Assembly: GCA_032250735.1 (NCBI GenBank)
Contig: JAVVEP010000006.1
Span: 62,001-126,000, forward strand
DNA length: 64,000 bases
Origin: Gammaproteobacteria bacterium
GTDB taxonomy: Bacteria > Pseudomonadota > Gammaproteobacteria > SZUA-152
Direction: 5' to 3'
Shown here one piece after another: positions 8,068-16,864 of the stretch (positions are counted from its first letter, which is position 1; each line of letters opens with the position of its first letter). The notes below the pieces were generated by a model. It saw only the letters and a program-made list of their open reading frames with translations. It did not search any database and was not told the DNA's origin. A program made the position numbers and the translations under genes.

Positions 8068-8580
8068 TCAGTAACCGGGCTCAGTCGGTTCTGTCACAGC
8101 CGTGTCCCGTTCCCAGCCTTCATGCACAAGGGTGATGGACTGAATGGCCACTTCGGGGCTGTTCGCATCCAGGTCAGGCAGTGCCGTGTAGTCACTCACC
8201 CAGCAGCGATAAATTCTATAGCTCAAGACCACCTGGCCAGCCTCGTTCATCAGCTCAAGGATGATGTCCTTGCGAAAATCTTTTAGCGAAACCTCGGAAC
8301 CCAGACCGGCACCAAAATTCCAGACCTTGCCGGCCCAGTTCTCGAATTCGGGATCGTGGGTCACGCCGCGCTCTAGGATGATCGGATCGTAATGGGTGAA
8401 GCCAGGCATCTGGCGAGACAGGCTGGGGTCGCCGCCCTGACGCCACTCGATCACGTCGGTATGGCGTGAGAGTCCGCTCACCACGCTGATGCCGGCCACA
8501 TAGCGGCCGTCCCATTTGACCCGGAATTTGAAATTCTTGTAGGGATCGAAACGATGGGAGTTGACACTAAATTCTGCCAT
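8068..8580 (-). CDS. Phage-tail/CIS inner tube protein (gp19 family, TIGR02241-like)
   Basis: The 170-residue product has the tube-protein plan: an N-terminal F-D-P-Y-K-N-F-K-F-R-V-K-W-D-G-R-Y-V-A-G segment, then V-S-G-L-S-R and E-W-R-Q-G-G-D, then P-I-I-L-E-R-G-V-T-H-D-P-E-F-E-N-W, and finally S-I-T-L-V-H-E-G-W-E near the end. These correspond to Afp1/PVC1-type proteins that stack as hexameric rings to form the inner tube. AAAGGAAG lies well placed before the ATG. The gene pairs with the tube-initiator-like gene downstream. Family A copy 2 lies 166 bp upstream. A tube without any sheath gene in sight is odd. Confidence 0.8.
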   Translation of the reverse strand: MAEFSVNSHRFDPYKNFKFRVKWDGRYVAGISVVSGLSRHTDVIEWRQGGDPSLSRQMPGFTHYDPIILERGVTHDPEFENWAGKVWNFGAGLGSEVSLKDFRKDIILELMNEAGQVVLSYRIYRCWVSDYTALPDLDANSPEVAIQSITLVHEGWERDTAVTEPTEPGY

Positions 8581-8745
8581 GGTTGCTTCCTTTCTTTAAT
8601 TAGGCCGCGAATACAATTGCTGCGCGATCATTCGATGATGGTATGAAATATTCGGGCGAAGTATATGTCCGGGTCACTGTGTTGTCTCCCCCACACACCG
8701 GTCCCCTGATGCGCAGGTGGGTGCCTTGCGTCGGATGCCAAGTGC

Positions 8746-8928
8746 TGAGAGCCTGTGAAAAAATCGTCGACCTACTGCGGACGTCGCTTTTCGGCTGCAA
8801 CGGTGTTGCGCTACGTGAAAACGGCGGTCATTTGGTTCACCAAACTTCCTTGTTTTCACGTAGCGCGCCTTGTTTCGCTCGAAAATCGACGCCCTCGCTA
8901 CGGCCGTCGATTTTTTCACAGGCTCTGA
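8746..8928. mobile_element. Family A palindromic element, copy 2 (177 bp, internally deleted)
   Basis: The ends GAGCCTGTGAAAAA and TTTTTCACAGGCTC are at 8749-8762 and 8912-8925, with TGA direct repeats at 8746-8748 and 8926-8928. Compared with copies 1 and 3 it lacks 71 internal bases, which in those copies hold two short hairpins. Its long inner stem is perfect (CGCTACGTGAAAAC/GTTTTCACGTAGCG). The heptad AGTGCTG occurs just outside both ends. Confidence 0.85.
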
Positions 8929-9235
8929 GTGCTGAGTAAAGAGCGTTCAGACGTTTCGGGAGTGGGTATTTTCCATTCTGCGCACTGTGGGAGCCGAGCC
9001 CCCTCGGCGATTCAATCTCAACAATTTCACTAACCCGACCCATCGGCCAGGGGGCTGGCCTCCTACTCAGCACCCACACACTAAGCACAAACGGCGCGAT
9101 GCCCTCCGGTTATTGCGCCCAAAGATCGGGCCACTTTAATGGCGGGTGCGTCTAGCCAGGGCGACCGGCGTGCACTACATTCTAGGTGTGCTATCGATAG
9201 CAAATTTGGAAACAAGGTAACTAGGAGAACGACCC
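8929..9235. other. Non-coding stretch upstream of the DUF2934 gene
   Basis: Apart from the REP-like pair, this stretch holds AGTGCTGAG-type heptads and the 12-bp perfect palindrome GCTATCGATAGC at 9189-9200, about 36 bp before the DUF2934 start. The palindrome could be an operator. I see no convincing gene. Confidence 0.4.
8986..9067. repeat. Pair of inverted REP-like palindromes (BIME-like)
   Basis: Two short hairpins face each other: GCCGAG-CCCC-CTCGGC (8993-9008) and GGCCAG-GGGG-CTGGCC (9045-9060). Read outward, each has a GGGAG or AGGAG head followed by the palindrome and CGAT, the organisation of REP sequences mobilised by RAYT transposases. No RAYT gene is in the window. Confidence 0.6.
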
Positions 9236-9595
9236 ATGGTTCGGCAGACGCAGCAGACGAAGAAAGAGACCGCAAAAAAGCCGGCGGTTAAAAAACCGGC
9301 AGCAGCAGCGAAGAGCGCAGACAAGAATGCAGCAAAGAGTGCAGCAAAGAGTACGGCAAAAAGTGCGACAAAAAGCGCAGCAAAGGCGACAGACACCACA
9401 GCAAAGGCCCCGGCAAAAAAGGCGACCGCCGGGCGCCAGAAGGCGAGGGCTGTTACGCCTGAGCAACGCCAGCAGATGATCGCCGAAACCGCCTACCATA
9501 TTGCCGCAGGGCGTGGTTTTCAGGGTGACGACGCGATGGGCGACTGGTTGCAGGCGGAGATGGAGGTGGATGCCCGGTTCGCCGAGCGGCATTGA
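9236..9595 (+). CDS. Histone H1-like Lys/Ala-rich protein with C-terminal DUF2934 domain
   Basis: The 119-residue protein has two parts. Residues 5-75 are almost only Lys, Ala, Ser, Thr and Pro, in repeats such as A-A-K-S-A-A-K-S-T-A-K-S, which resemble the tail of eukaryotic H1 and bacterial AlgP/HctB proteins. Residues 76-115 carry the DUF2934 pattern R-Q-Q-M-I-A-E-T-A-Y-H-I-A-A-G-R-G-F followed by D-W-L-Q-A-E-x-E. The start is well supported by ACTAGGAGAACGACCC. Non-specific DNA binding by the tail is inferred; the role of DUF2934 is unknown. The codon repeats make the array slippage-prone. Confidence 0.85.
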   Translation: MVRQTQQTKKETAKKPAVKKPAAAAKSADKNAAKSAAKSTAKSATKSAAKATDTTAKAPAKKATAGRQKARAVTPEQRQQMIAETAYHIAAGRGFQGDDAMGDWLQAEMEVDARFAERH

Positions 9596-9614
9596 TGCAG
9601 TAGCGGCAGGCACG

Positions 9615-9681
9615 GCACCTCTACGGCACCTCTGTTGAAATGATAGAGGTGCATCGGTCGCGCCACGAGGTCGCTACGACA
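9615..9681. repeat. Short inverted repeats, one REP-like
   Basis: GCACCTCTA (9615-9623) is repeated inverted as TAGAGGTGC (9644-9652). Next to it, GTCGCGCC-ACGA-GGTCGCTACGAC resembles a degenerate single REP. The pair lies between the DUF2934 gene and trkH and could act as a terminator-like barrier. Confidence 0.35.
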
Positions 9682-9743
9682 GGTGCCATTGGTGCCTGAT
9701 ACCCTTTCAATATCAGCATAAAAGAGTCAGCGGACGCACGCGC

Positions 9744-11210
9744 ATGGAACAACGCATCAGTGTCCTGAGCTATGCCGTCCGTGGCCGGGTGATCCTGAAA
9801 TACGGCGGTCAGCTGGCCTTGATGCTGGCGCTGTTGACCCTGGCGCCATTGGGTTTTTCCCTGCTGGAGTCGGAGTGGGCGCGGGCGCTACGTTACGCGG
9901 TTATCTGCGTGGGCCTGTTGCTGGGGGGCGGCTATCTGGCCCGGTTGTCGGCACCGGATCGCCTCCAGGCCAACGAGGCGCTGAGCATCGTCGCTGCCGC
10001 CTTCCTGCTTTCTCCCCTGTTGATGTCCTGGCCCATGATGGCCGGCGACATCGGCTTTGTGGATGCCCTGTTCGAAGCGGTTTCCGGGGTGACCACGACG
10101 GGGTTGTCGACCCTGGGGAGTGTCGAGCATCGCCCGGCCGGCTTTCTGTTCGCCCGAGCCTGGATGCAGTGGTATGGCGGCCTGGGGATTGTGGTGTTGT
10201 CGGTGGCCCTGCTCATGGGGCATCACATTGCTGCCCGGCGGCTGGCCGATCCGGCGGGCAGTGGAGAGATGCTGGTGGGCACTGTGCGGATCCATGCGCG
10301 ACACAGTCTTATCGCCTACCTGGGGCTGACCCTGCTGGGGCTGGTGGTGGTCTGGCCCCTGACCGGTAACGGTTTTGATGCCCTGCTGCATGTCCTGGCG
10401 GCGGTCTCCACCGGCGGGTTTTCCCGTTTTGACGCCAGTCTGGCCGGGCTGGGGTCGATGGCCGCTGTGGCGATCATGGCGATCTCGTTTCTGGGCGCGG
10501 TCTCGCTGCCGCTATACTGGCGTGTGATCCAGGCAGGATGGGGCGGGGGATGGCGCACCCTGGCCGGTGATGTCGAATTACGCGCTCTGCTCGGTGGCGC
10601 GCTGCTGGTGAGTGCCCTGCTGAGCGGGCTGGCCTGGCAGCATGGCGTTGAGGCGCCCTGGTATCACGGGCTGATGATGGGCTTTTCCGCCCAGACCACC
10701 ACCGGTTTTGGCACCCTGCCGGTGGCGGAGATGGATCCCGTCTCGAAGCTGGTGATGATCATGTCCATGCTGGTGGGCGGCAGCATCGGCTCGTCCGCCG
10801 GTGGGTTTAAGCTGCTGCGGCTGCTGATCCTGTTGCGGATGCTGCAATTGATGATACGCCGTTCCAGCATGCCGACCCATGCCGTGGCCGAACCCTATCT
10901 GGCCGGGCAGAAACTGGAAACCGATGACCTGCTGCGGGCCCTGCAGCTGATCCTGTTATTCATCGGCATCATGTTTCTCTCCTGGCTGCCGTTTGTGGCG
11001 CTGGGCTATGACCCCCTTGATGCCCTGTTCGAGGTCGCCTCGGCGACGGGCACGGTGGGCCTGAGCACCGGCATCGCCCGACCGGAGCTGGAAACCGTGC
11101 TCAAGGGCGTATTGTGTTTCGACATGCTGGCCGGGCGTCTGGAGATTGTTGCCCTGCTGGTGGTGTTGTATCCACGGAACTGGTTGGGACGACGGGAGGA
11201 GTCGACATGA
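9744..11210 (+). CDS. trkH: TrkH-family potassium uptake channel subunit
   Basis: This 488-residue integral membrane protein is built from four pore repeats. The selectivity-filter segments are visible in order: V-T-T-T-G-L-S-T near residue 115, V-S-T-G-G-F-S near 225, Q-T-T-T-G-F-G-T near 320 and A-T-G-T-V-G-L-S-T near 435. The protein conducts K+ inward across the cytoplasmic membrane. The stop overlaps the start of the trkA-like gene as ATGA, so channel and gating ring are made together. Confidence 0.93.
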   Translation: MEQRISVLSYAVRGRVILKYGGQLALMLALLTLAPLGFSLLESEWARALRYAVICVGLLLGGGYLARLSAPDRLQANEALSIVAAAFLLSPLLMSWPMMAGDIGFVDALFEAVSGVTTTGLSTLGSVEHRPAGFLFARAWMQWYGGLGIVVLSVALLMGHHIAARRLADPAGSGEMLVGTVRIHARHSLIAYLGLTLLGLVVVWPLTGNGFDALLHVLAAVSTGGFSRFDASLAGLGSMAAVAIMAISFLGAVSLPLYWRVIQAGWGGGWRTLAGDVELRALLGGALLVSALLSGLAWQHGVEAPWYHGLMMGFSAQTTTGFGTLPVAEMDPVSKLVMIMSMLVGGSIGSSAGGFKLLRLLILLRMLQLMIRRSSMPTHAVAEPYLAGQKLETDDLLRALQLILLFIGIMFLSWLPFVALGYDPLDALFEVASATGTVGLSTGIARPELETVLKGVLCFDMLAGRLEIVALLVVLYPRNWLGRREEST

Positions 11211-11872
11211 GAGCGGTATTCATCGGCGCGGGAGAGCTAACGGCCCTGACCGCGCAGGAATTGATCAACAACGGTTATGAGGTGGTCATTATCGAAAAGG
11301 ATAAGGCGCGCATTGATGAATTGACTGAAGCACTGGATGCCGGGTTCATCGTCGGTGACGGGAGCAAGCCGGCAATCCTGCGCGAAGCGGATCCCGCCGC
11401 AACGGACTTTCTGTTCTGCCTTTCCGGCAACGACCAGAGCAATATCATTGCCAGCCTGGTGGGCCGCTCGCTGGGATACCGGCGGGTGGTGACCCGCATT
11501 GAAGACCCGTCTTACGAACACATCTGCATCGAGCTGGGGCTGGAAGATACCATTATCCCGGACAGCACCATGGCTCGCTATCTGGCGGACCTGTGCGCCG
11601 GGCAGAATCCGCTGGAGGTGTCGGCCCTGATCAAGGGCGATGCACGGGTCTTCTCCTTCGTCGCCGATAAAGAGGATGAGAGCCCGATTGCCGCGCTGAA
11701 ACTGCCCGATGATTGCCGGGTGATCTTTCTCTACCGCAATGAGGCGCTGGTGCTGCCCGAGGCGGATACCGCGCTAAAGAAAGGCGATGAGGTGGTGCTC
11801 ATCGCCCACAGCAAGGCCCTGCCTGAGCTGAAGGAACGCTGGGGTCACGTGCCGGATGCGCCGGCCCAATAA
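11207..11872 (+). CDS. trkA: TrkA/KtrA-type RCK potassium channel regulatory subunit
   Basis: This cytoplasmic gating subunit has 221 residues: one RCK-N Rossmann domain starting R-A-V-F-I-G-A-G-E-L-T-A, with an acidic ribose-binding I-I-E-K-D near residue 32, and one RCK-C domain from about residue 135. E. coli TrkA has two such units in tandem (458 aa), so this is the single-unit KtrA-like form and would need to form an octamer. GGGAGGAGTCGAC precedes the ATG. The longer frame from 11114 is inside trkH and not used. Nucleotide and possibly cyclic-di-AMP control is known for relatives, not shown here. Confidence 0.9.
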   Translation: MRAVFIGAGELTALTAQELINNGYEVVIIEKDKARIDELTEALDAGFIVGDGSKPAILREADPAATDFLFCLSGNDQSNIIASLVGRSLGYRRVVTRIEDPSYEHICIELGLEDTIIPDSTMARYLADLCAGQNPLEVSALIKGDARVFSFVADKEDESPIAALKLPDDCRVIFLYRNEALVLPEADTALKKGDEVVLIAHSKALPELKERWGHVPDAPAQ

Positions 11873-11941
11873 AAACCCAGCTTGGGTTTAGGGTATCCAT
11901 TGCATGTATCGCAGTCATAAGACATTACCAGGAGAGTACTG

Positions 11942-13126
11942 ATGCAGGATGCGATTTTGGTGATCAACGCCGGCTCTTCCAGTATCAAGTTTGCGGTTTA
12001 TTCCCGGGCCGCGGCGAAGAAAGAGCCATGCCGTCTGTATCATGGCAGTGTGGCCGGTATCGGGGCGCAGGCGCGCTTTCGCACGAGCCAGGCCGGGCAG
12101 GCGGACAATCCTCCCCACGAACAGGAAGTGGACGCCGGGAACCATGCCCAGGCGCTGACGATCATCCTCGAGTGGCTGGAGCAAACGGCCAGCGGGATGC
12201 GCTTCGTCGCCGCCGGCCATCGTGTGGTGCATGGCGGCGCGCACTTTTCACAGGCGGTGCGCATTGATAACAAGGTGCTGGAACAACTGAAGGGACTGGT
12301 GGTGCTGGCGCCGCTGCACCAGCCCCACGCCCTGCAGGCCATCGAGGCGCTGCAGGCGCAACGCCCGCAGCTACCGCAGGTGGCCTGCTTCGACACCGCC
12401 TTCCATGCCACCCTGCCGCTACGGGAACAGCGCCTGCCCCTGCCCCGCGCGCTGGCCGGGCAGGGGATACGGCGGTATGGGTTCCATGGTCTGTCCTATG
12501 ATTACATTAGCCGTGTCCTGCCGGACCATCTGGGCGAGGGTGCCGACGGCAGGGTGGTGATCGCCCATCTCGGCCACGGGGTCAGCCTGTGCGCGCTCAG
12601 GGACAGGCAGAGCATCGCCACTACCATGGGCCCGACCCCGCTGGATGGCCTGCCCATGGGTACCCGCAGCGGCGCCATTGATCCGGCCATCGTGCTCTAT
12701 CTGTTGCGGGAGGGCAGGACGGCGGAGGAGATCTCCGATCTGCTGCATCGCCAGTCCGGGCTGCTGGGCCTGTCGGGGATCAGTGGGGACATGCGTGAGT
12801 TGCTGGCCAGCAAGGAGGCCGCGGCGGCGGAGGCGGTGGATTATTTTTGTTACCGCATCTGGCGTGAACTGGGCTCGCTGGCGGCGGCGCTGGGCGGCCT
12901 GGATGCCGTGGTCTTCACCGGCGGCATCGGGGAACATGCCGCGCCGGTGCGGGCCGCGGTCTGTGAGGGCAGCGCCTGGCTGGGGGTGGAGATCGATGCC
13001 GCGGCGAATCGGGCGCAGGCCGTGCGTATCAGCACGGATCACAGCCGGGTATCGGTGTGGGTGATCCCCACCGACGAGGAACAGGTGATTGCCCGGAGCA
13101 CGGCGGCGATCCTGTTTGGGGATTGA
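11942..13126 (+). CDS. ackA: Acetate kinase
   Basis: The enzyme converts acetyl phosphate and ADP to acetate and ATP. The 394-residue protein shows the family opening [13 protein letters not shown], the G-H-R-V-V-H-G-G segment, the F-D-T-A-F-H catalytic region near residue 150, H-L-G-H-G near 210 and the C-terminal F-T-G-G-I-G-E-H. Family members usually have H-L-G-N-G, so the N-to-H change is worth noting. The phosphoketolase gene starts 57 bp downstream, and together they turn sugar phosphates into acetate with ATP gain. No phosphotransacetylase is present. The stop is followed by GAGCCGGTGAA, possibly a decayed family A end. Confidence 0.95.
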   Translation: MQDAILVINAGSSSIKFAVYSRAAAKKEPCRLYHGSVAGIGAQARFRTSQAGQADNPPHEQEVDAGNHAQALTIILEWLEQTASGMRFVAAGHRVVHGGAHFSQAVRIDNKVLEQLKGLVVLAPLHQPHALQAIEALQAQRPQLPQVACFDTAFHATLPLREQRLPLPRALAGQGIRRYGFHGLSYDYISRVLPDHLGEGADGRVVIAHLGHGVSLCALRDRQSIATTMGPTPLDGLPMGTRSGAIDPAIVLYLLREGRTAEEISDLLHRQSGLLGLSGISGDMRELLASKEAAAAEAVDYFCYRIWRELGSLAAALGGLDAVVFTGGIGEHAAPVRAAVCEGSAWLGVEIDAAANRAQAVRISTDHSRVSVWVIPTDEEQVIARSTAAILFGD

Positions 13127-13182
13127 GAGCCGGTGAATGGCGTTGCCTAACACCCATTCACACAGACAAGGAGGGTCAACAC

Positions 13183-15582
13183 ATGGACGAGATAGTGATG
13201 AAAACAGAGATGAAAACAGACAGCCAACCCCTGAGCGCGGAGATGCTGGCGCGCATGCATGCCTACTGGCGGGCGGCCAATTATCTCTCGGTCGGGCAGA
13301 TCTATCTGCTGGACAACCCCCTGCTGCGCCAGCCGCTGACGCTGGAGCATATCAAGCCCCGGCTGCTGGGCCACTGGGGGACCACGCCGGGGTTGAATTT
13401 TATCTACGTGCACCTGAACCGGCTGATCAAGGCCCAGGATCTGAACATGATCTACGTGGCGGGACCGGGCCACGGCGGGCCGGGTATGGTGGCCAATACC
13501 TATCTGGAAGGGACCTACACCGAGCTGTTTCCCAACATCACCCAGGATGCCGCGGGCCTGAAAAGGCTGTGCAAACAGTTTTCCTTTCCCGGCGGCATCG
13601 GTAGCCATGTGACGCCGGAAACGCCGGGCTCGATCCATGAGGGCGGCGAGCTGGGTTATTCCGTGTCCCATGCCTTTGGCGCGGCCTTCGATAACCCGCA
13701 GCTGGTGGTCGCCTGCGTGGTGGGCGACGGGGAGGCTGAAACCGGGCCGCTGGCCACCGCCTGGCACTCCAACAAGTTTCTCAACCCGATCACTGACGGC
13801 GCGGTACTGCCCATCCTCCACCTCAACGGCTACAAGATCGCCAACCCCGCCCTGCTGGCACGCATCAGCCCCGAAGAGTTGCAGAGCCTGTTTGTCGGCT
13901 ACGGTTACAGGCCCTATCTGGTGGAGGGTTCCGACCCCGAACAGATGCACCAGAAAATGGCCGCCACCCTGGATGTGGTAATGGCCGAGATCAGGGCCAT
14001 CCAGCAGCAGGCGCGCCAGTCGGGCATCGCCACGCGCCCGCGCTGGCCCATGATCATCCTGCGCTCACCCAAGGGCTGGACCGGCCCCAAACAGGTGGAT
14101 GGCAAAAAGGCCGAGGGCTCCTGGCGTTCGCACCAGGTGCCGTTCTCCGACATGTCGGTCGCCTCGGGACACCTGCAACTGCTGGAGCAGTGGCTGAAGA
14201 GTTATCGACCCGAAGAACTGTTTGATGACAGCGGTCGCCTGTTGCCGGAACTGGCCGCGCTGGCGCCACAGGGTGAACGGCGCATGGGCGCCAATCCCCA
14301 TGCCAATGGCGGGCTGCTGCTGCACGATCTGAGGCTGCCCGATTTTGCCGACTACGCGGTGGCCGTGGACCAACCCGGTCAGGTGGTGGCGGAGGCGACC
14401 CGGGTGATGGGACAGCTGCTGCGCGACGTGATGGAGCTCAATGCCGAGCAGCGCAATTTCCGCGTGGTCGGCCCCGATGAGACCGCCTCCAATCGTCTCG
14501 GTGCGTTGTTTGACGAAACTGATCGCACCTGGATGGCCGAAACGCTGCCTGATGATGACCATCTGGCGACGGATGGCCGGGTGATGGAGATCCTCAGTGA
14601 ACACACCTGCCAGGGATGGCTGGAGGGCTATCTGCTCACCGGTCGGCACGGGTTTTTCTCCTGCTATGAGGCGTTTATCCATATCGTCGACTCCATGGTC
14701 AACCAGCACGCCAAGTGGCTCAAGGTGAGCAAGGAGATCCCCTGGCGGCGTCCCATTGCCTCGTTGAATTATCTGCTGACCTCGCACGTCTGGCGTCAGG
14801 ACCACAACGGTTTTTCCCATCAGGACCCCGGCTTCATCGACCATGTGGTGAATAAAAAGGCCGACGTGATTCGCGTCTATCTGCCGCCCGATGCCAATAC
14901 CCTGCTCTGCATCACGGACAAGTGTCTGCGCTCGCGGGACTTCATCAATGTCATCGTGGCCGGCAAACAACCGCAACCGCAGTGGCTGGATCTGGCGGCC
15001 GCCATCCGCCACTGCACCGCCGGTATCGGCATCTGGGAATGGGCCAGTAATGACCGGGGCGCGGAGCCGGATGTGGTGATGGCCTGCGCCGGGGATGTGC
15101 CGACCCTGGAAACCCTGGCGGCGGTCGACCTGTTGCGCCAGCAGATACCCGAGCTGAAAATTCGGGTGGTCAATATCGTCAACCTGATGACCCTGCAGCC
15201 GAAGGAGGAACATCCGCACGGGCTGTCGGACAAGGAGTTCGACAGCCTGTTCACCACCGACAAGCCCATCATCTTCGCCTATCACGGTTATCCCTGGCTG
15301 ATCCATCGGCTGTGTTATCGTCGTACCAACCACCGCAATCTGCACGTGCGCGGCTACAAGGAGGAGGGCACCACCACCACCCCCTTCGACATGGCGGTGC
15401 TCAATGATCTCGACCGTTTCCATCTGGTGGGCGATGTGATCGATCGCGTCCCCAAGCTGGGCTATGTCGCCGCCTATACCAAGCAGTTTATTCGCGACAA
15501 ACTGATCGAGCACCAGCACTACATCCGCCAGCATGGCCAGGATATGCCGGAGATACGTAACTGGAAATGGCCGCATAGTTAG
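13183..15582 (+). CDS. xfp: Xylulose 5-phosphate/fructose 6-phosphate phosphoketolase
   Basis: This 799-residue thiamine-diphosphate enzyme splits xylulose 5-P or fructose 6-P with phosphate into acetyl phosphate plus a triose or tetrose phosphate. Visible signatures are G-P-G-H-G-G-P-G near residue 93, the TPP-binding [10 protein letters not shown] near 182 and, in the C-terminal half, G-L-S-D-K-E-F-D and [13 protein letters not shown]. The start at 13183 is backed by AAGGAGGG; the open frame from 13057 lies within ackA. The ackA-xfp order suggests an acetate-forming bypass similar to the bifid shunt. Confidence 0.96.
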   Translation: MDEIVMKTEMKTDSQPLSAEMLARMHAYWRAANYLSVGQIYLLDNPLLRQPLTLEHIKPRLLGHWGTTPGLNFIYVHLNRLIKAQDLNMIYVAGPGHGGPGMVANTYLEGTYTELFPNITQDAAGLKRLCKQFSFPGGIGSHVTPETPGSIHEGGELGYSVSHAFGAAFDNPQLVVACVVGDGEAETGPLATAWHSNKFLNPITDGAVLPILHLNGYKIANPALLARISPEELQSLFVGYGYRPYLVEGSDPEQMHQKMAATLDVVMAEIRAIQQQARQSGIATRPRWPMIILRSPKGWTGPKQVDGKKAEGSWRSHQVPFSDMSVASGHLQLLEQWLKSYRPEELFDDSGRLLPELAALAPQGERRMGANPHANGGLLLHDLRLPDFADYAVAVDQPGQVVAEATRVMGQLLRDVMELNAEQRNFRVVGPDETASNRLGALFDETDRTWMAETLPDDDHLATDGRVMEILSEHTCQGWLEGYLLTGRHGFFSCYEAFIHIVDSMVNQHAKWLKVSKEIPWRRPIASLNYLLTSHVWRQDHNGFSHQDPGFIDHVVNKKADVIRVYLPPDANTLLCITDKCLRSRDFINVIVAGKQPQPQWLDLAAAIRHCTAGIGIWEWASNDRGAEPDVVMACAGDVPTLETLAAVDLLRQQIPELKIRVVNIVNLMTLQPKEEHPHGLSDKEFDSLFTTDKPIIFAYHGYPWLIHRLCYRRTNHRNLHVRGYKEEGTTTTPFDMAVLNDLDRFHLVGDVIDRVPKLGYVAAYTKQFIRDKLIEHQHYIRQHGQDMPEIRNWKWPHS

Positions 15583-15598
15583 GCCGCAGTTTTCACTA

Positions 15599-15628
15599 GT
15601 ACTCCATCATATTAGGTTGATGGAGTAC
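15599..15628 (+). promoter_or_regulatory. Perfect 11-bp hairpin just before corA
   Basis: GTACTCCATCA and TGATGGAGTAC form a perfect stem around an 8-base loop. It ends 11 bp before the corA ATG, adjoining the AAGGAT ribosome-binding site. It is not followed by a T-run, so a translational or processing role is more likely than termination. The function is unknown. Confidence 0.5.
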
Positions 15629-15639
15629 AAGGATACCCA

Positions 15640-16713
15640 ATGAGTTTTTTTACCAAACGCTATCATCCGCCGGGAACCCCGCCGGGTACCCTGACCGCAC
15701 CGTCGGTGACGGCGGCTGCACCGCTACAGATACGGCTGGTCGATTTTTCCGCGCAGCAGATCGCGGTCCGCGAGGAGGTGAGCGTCGCGGACTGTGTCCC
15801 CTACCTGCAACGCACCACTGTCACCTGGGTGCATGTGCAGGGCCAGCCTACAGAGGCGGTGCTGCGTGAGCTGGGGGAGAGCTTTCATTTGCATGCCCTG
15901 GCGCTGGAAGATGTGCTCAACAGCGGCCAGCGGCCCAAGCTCGAAGCCTTTGATGACCAGCTATTTATCGTTATGAGTCTGCCGTTGATGCGGGACGGTC
16001 TGGTCGAGGTGCAGCAGGTCAGCCTGTTTTTTAACGGTACTTTCCTGGTGAGCTTCTGTGCGGGGGACTTTCCCCCTTTTCAGATGATCGTCACGCGCCT
16101 GCAGGACAGCAGTAGTCGGTTGCGCGCACGGGGTGTCGATTTTTTATTGTACAGCCTGCTCGATGTGGTGATTGATCAGGGCTTTCCGGTGCTGGAAAAT
16201 TTTGGCCTGCAGCTGGAGGAGGTGGAGGAACAGATTCTCGATGCCGCCAGTCGCGACACCCTGGAGAAGATCCATCTGCTCAAGCGCGAACTGATTCTGC
16301 TGCGGCGCATGTTGTGGCCGCAGCGCGAGGTGATCAACCAGTTGCTGCGCGATGACCATGTGCTGGTGCAGGACACCACCCGGATTTATCTGCGTGACTG
16401 CTACGACCATACTATCCAGGTGATGGACCTGCTGGAGACTTATCGCGAGATGACCGGCAGCATGCTGGATATCTACCTGTCCAGCGTCAGTGTCCGCATG
16501 AACGACATCATGCGGGTGCTGACCGTGATCGCGACCATCTTTATCCCGCTCACCTTCATCGTTGGCGTCTATGGCATGAACTTCGATCGCGCCGCCGGCC
16601 CCTGGAGTATGCCCGAGCTGGGCTGGCCCTACGGCTATCTGCTCATATGGGGGGTGATGATCGCGGTGGCGGGATTGATGCTGGTATTCTTCCGTCGTCG
16701 CGGCTGGTTCTGA
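15640..16713 (+). CDS. corA: CorA-type magnesium/cobalt transporter
   Basis: This 357-residue protein has a long cytoplasmic alpha/beta N-terminal domain and helical funnel (to about residue 295). Two C-terminal membrane helices follow, the first ending in the diagnostic Y-G-M-N-F motif near residue 308. The final R-R-R-G-W-F tail matches many family members. It would form a pentameric Mg2+ channel in the cytoplasmic membrane. A perfect hairpin lies between xfp and this gene. Confidence 0.94.
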   Translation: MSFFTKRYHPPGTPPGTLTAPSVTAAAPLQIRLVDFSAQQIAVREEVSVADCVPYLQRTTVTWVHVQGQPTEAVLRELGESFHLHALALEDVLNSGQRPKLEAFDDQLFIVMSLPLMRDGLVEVQQVSLFFNGTFLVSFCAGDFPPFQMIVTRLQDSSSRLRARGVDFLLYSLLDVVIDQGFPVLENFGLQLEEVEEQILDAASRDTLEKIHLLKRELILLRRMLWPQREVINQLLRDDHVLVQDTTRIYLRDCYDHTIQVMDLLETYREMTGSMLDIYLSSVSVRMNDIMRVLTVIATIFIPLTFIVGVYGMNFDRAAGPWSMPELGWPYGYLLIWGVMIAVAGLMLVFFRRRGWF

Positions 16714-16864
16714 GGGAAGGCTCGCAGCCTAAATGTGTTAACGCTGTCCAGCACCGTGGTGTAACGCATACGTCATAATCCAGATCTATCATTCCAGTGG
16801 GTTAAACTCGCAGCTTAAACCTGCAACATACGCCCGCAACTTAAGCCGTAGAGACAAACAGCAC

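Noticed and set aside
14065-15576. 503-codon open frame antisense to xfp
   Set aside because: Long antisense frames are expected in GC-rich genes. The plus-strand protein has clear phosphoketolase motifs and the antisense product shows none.
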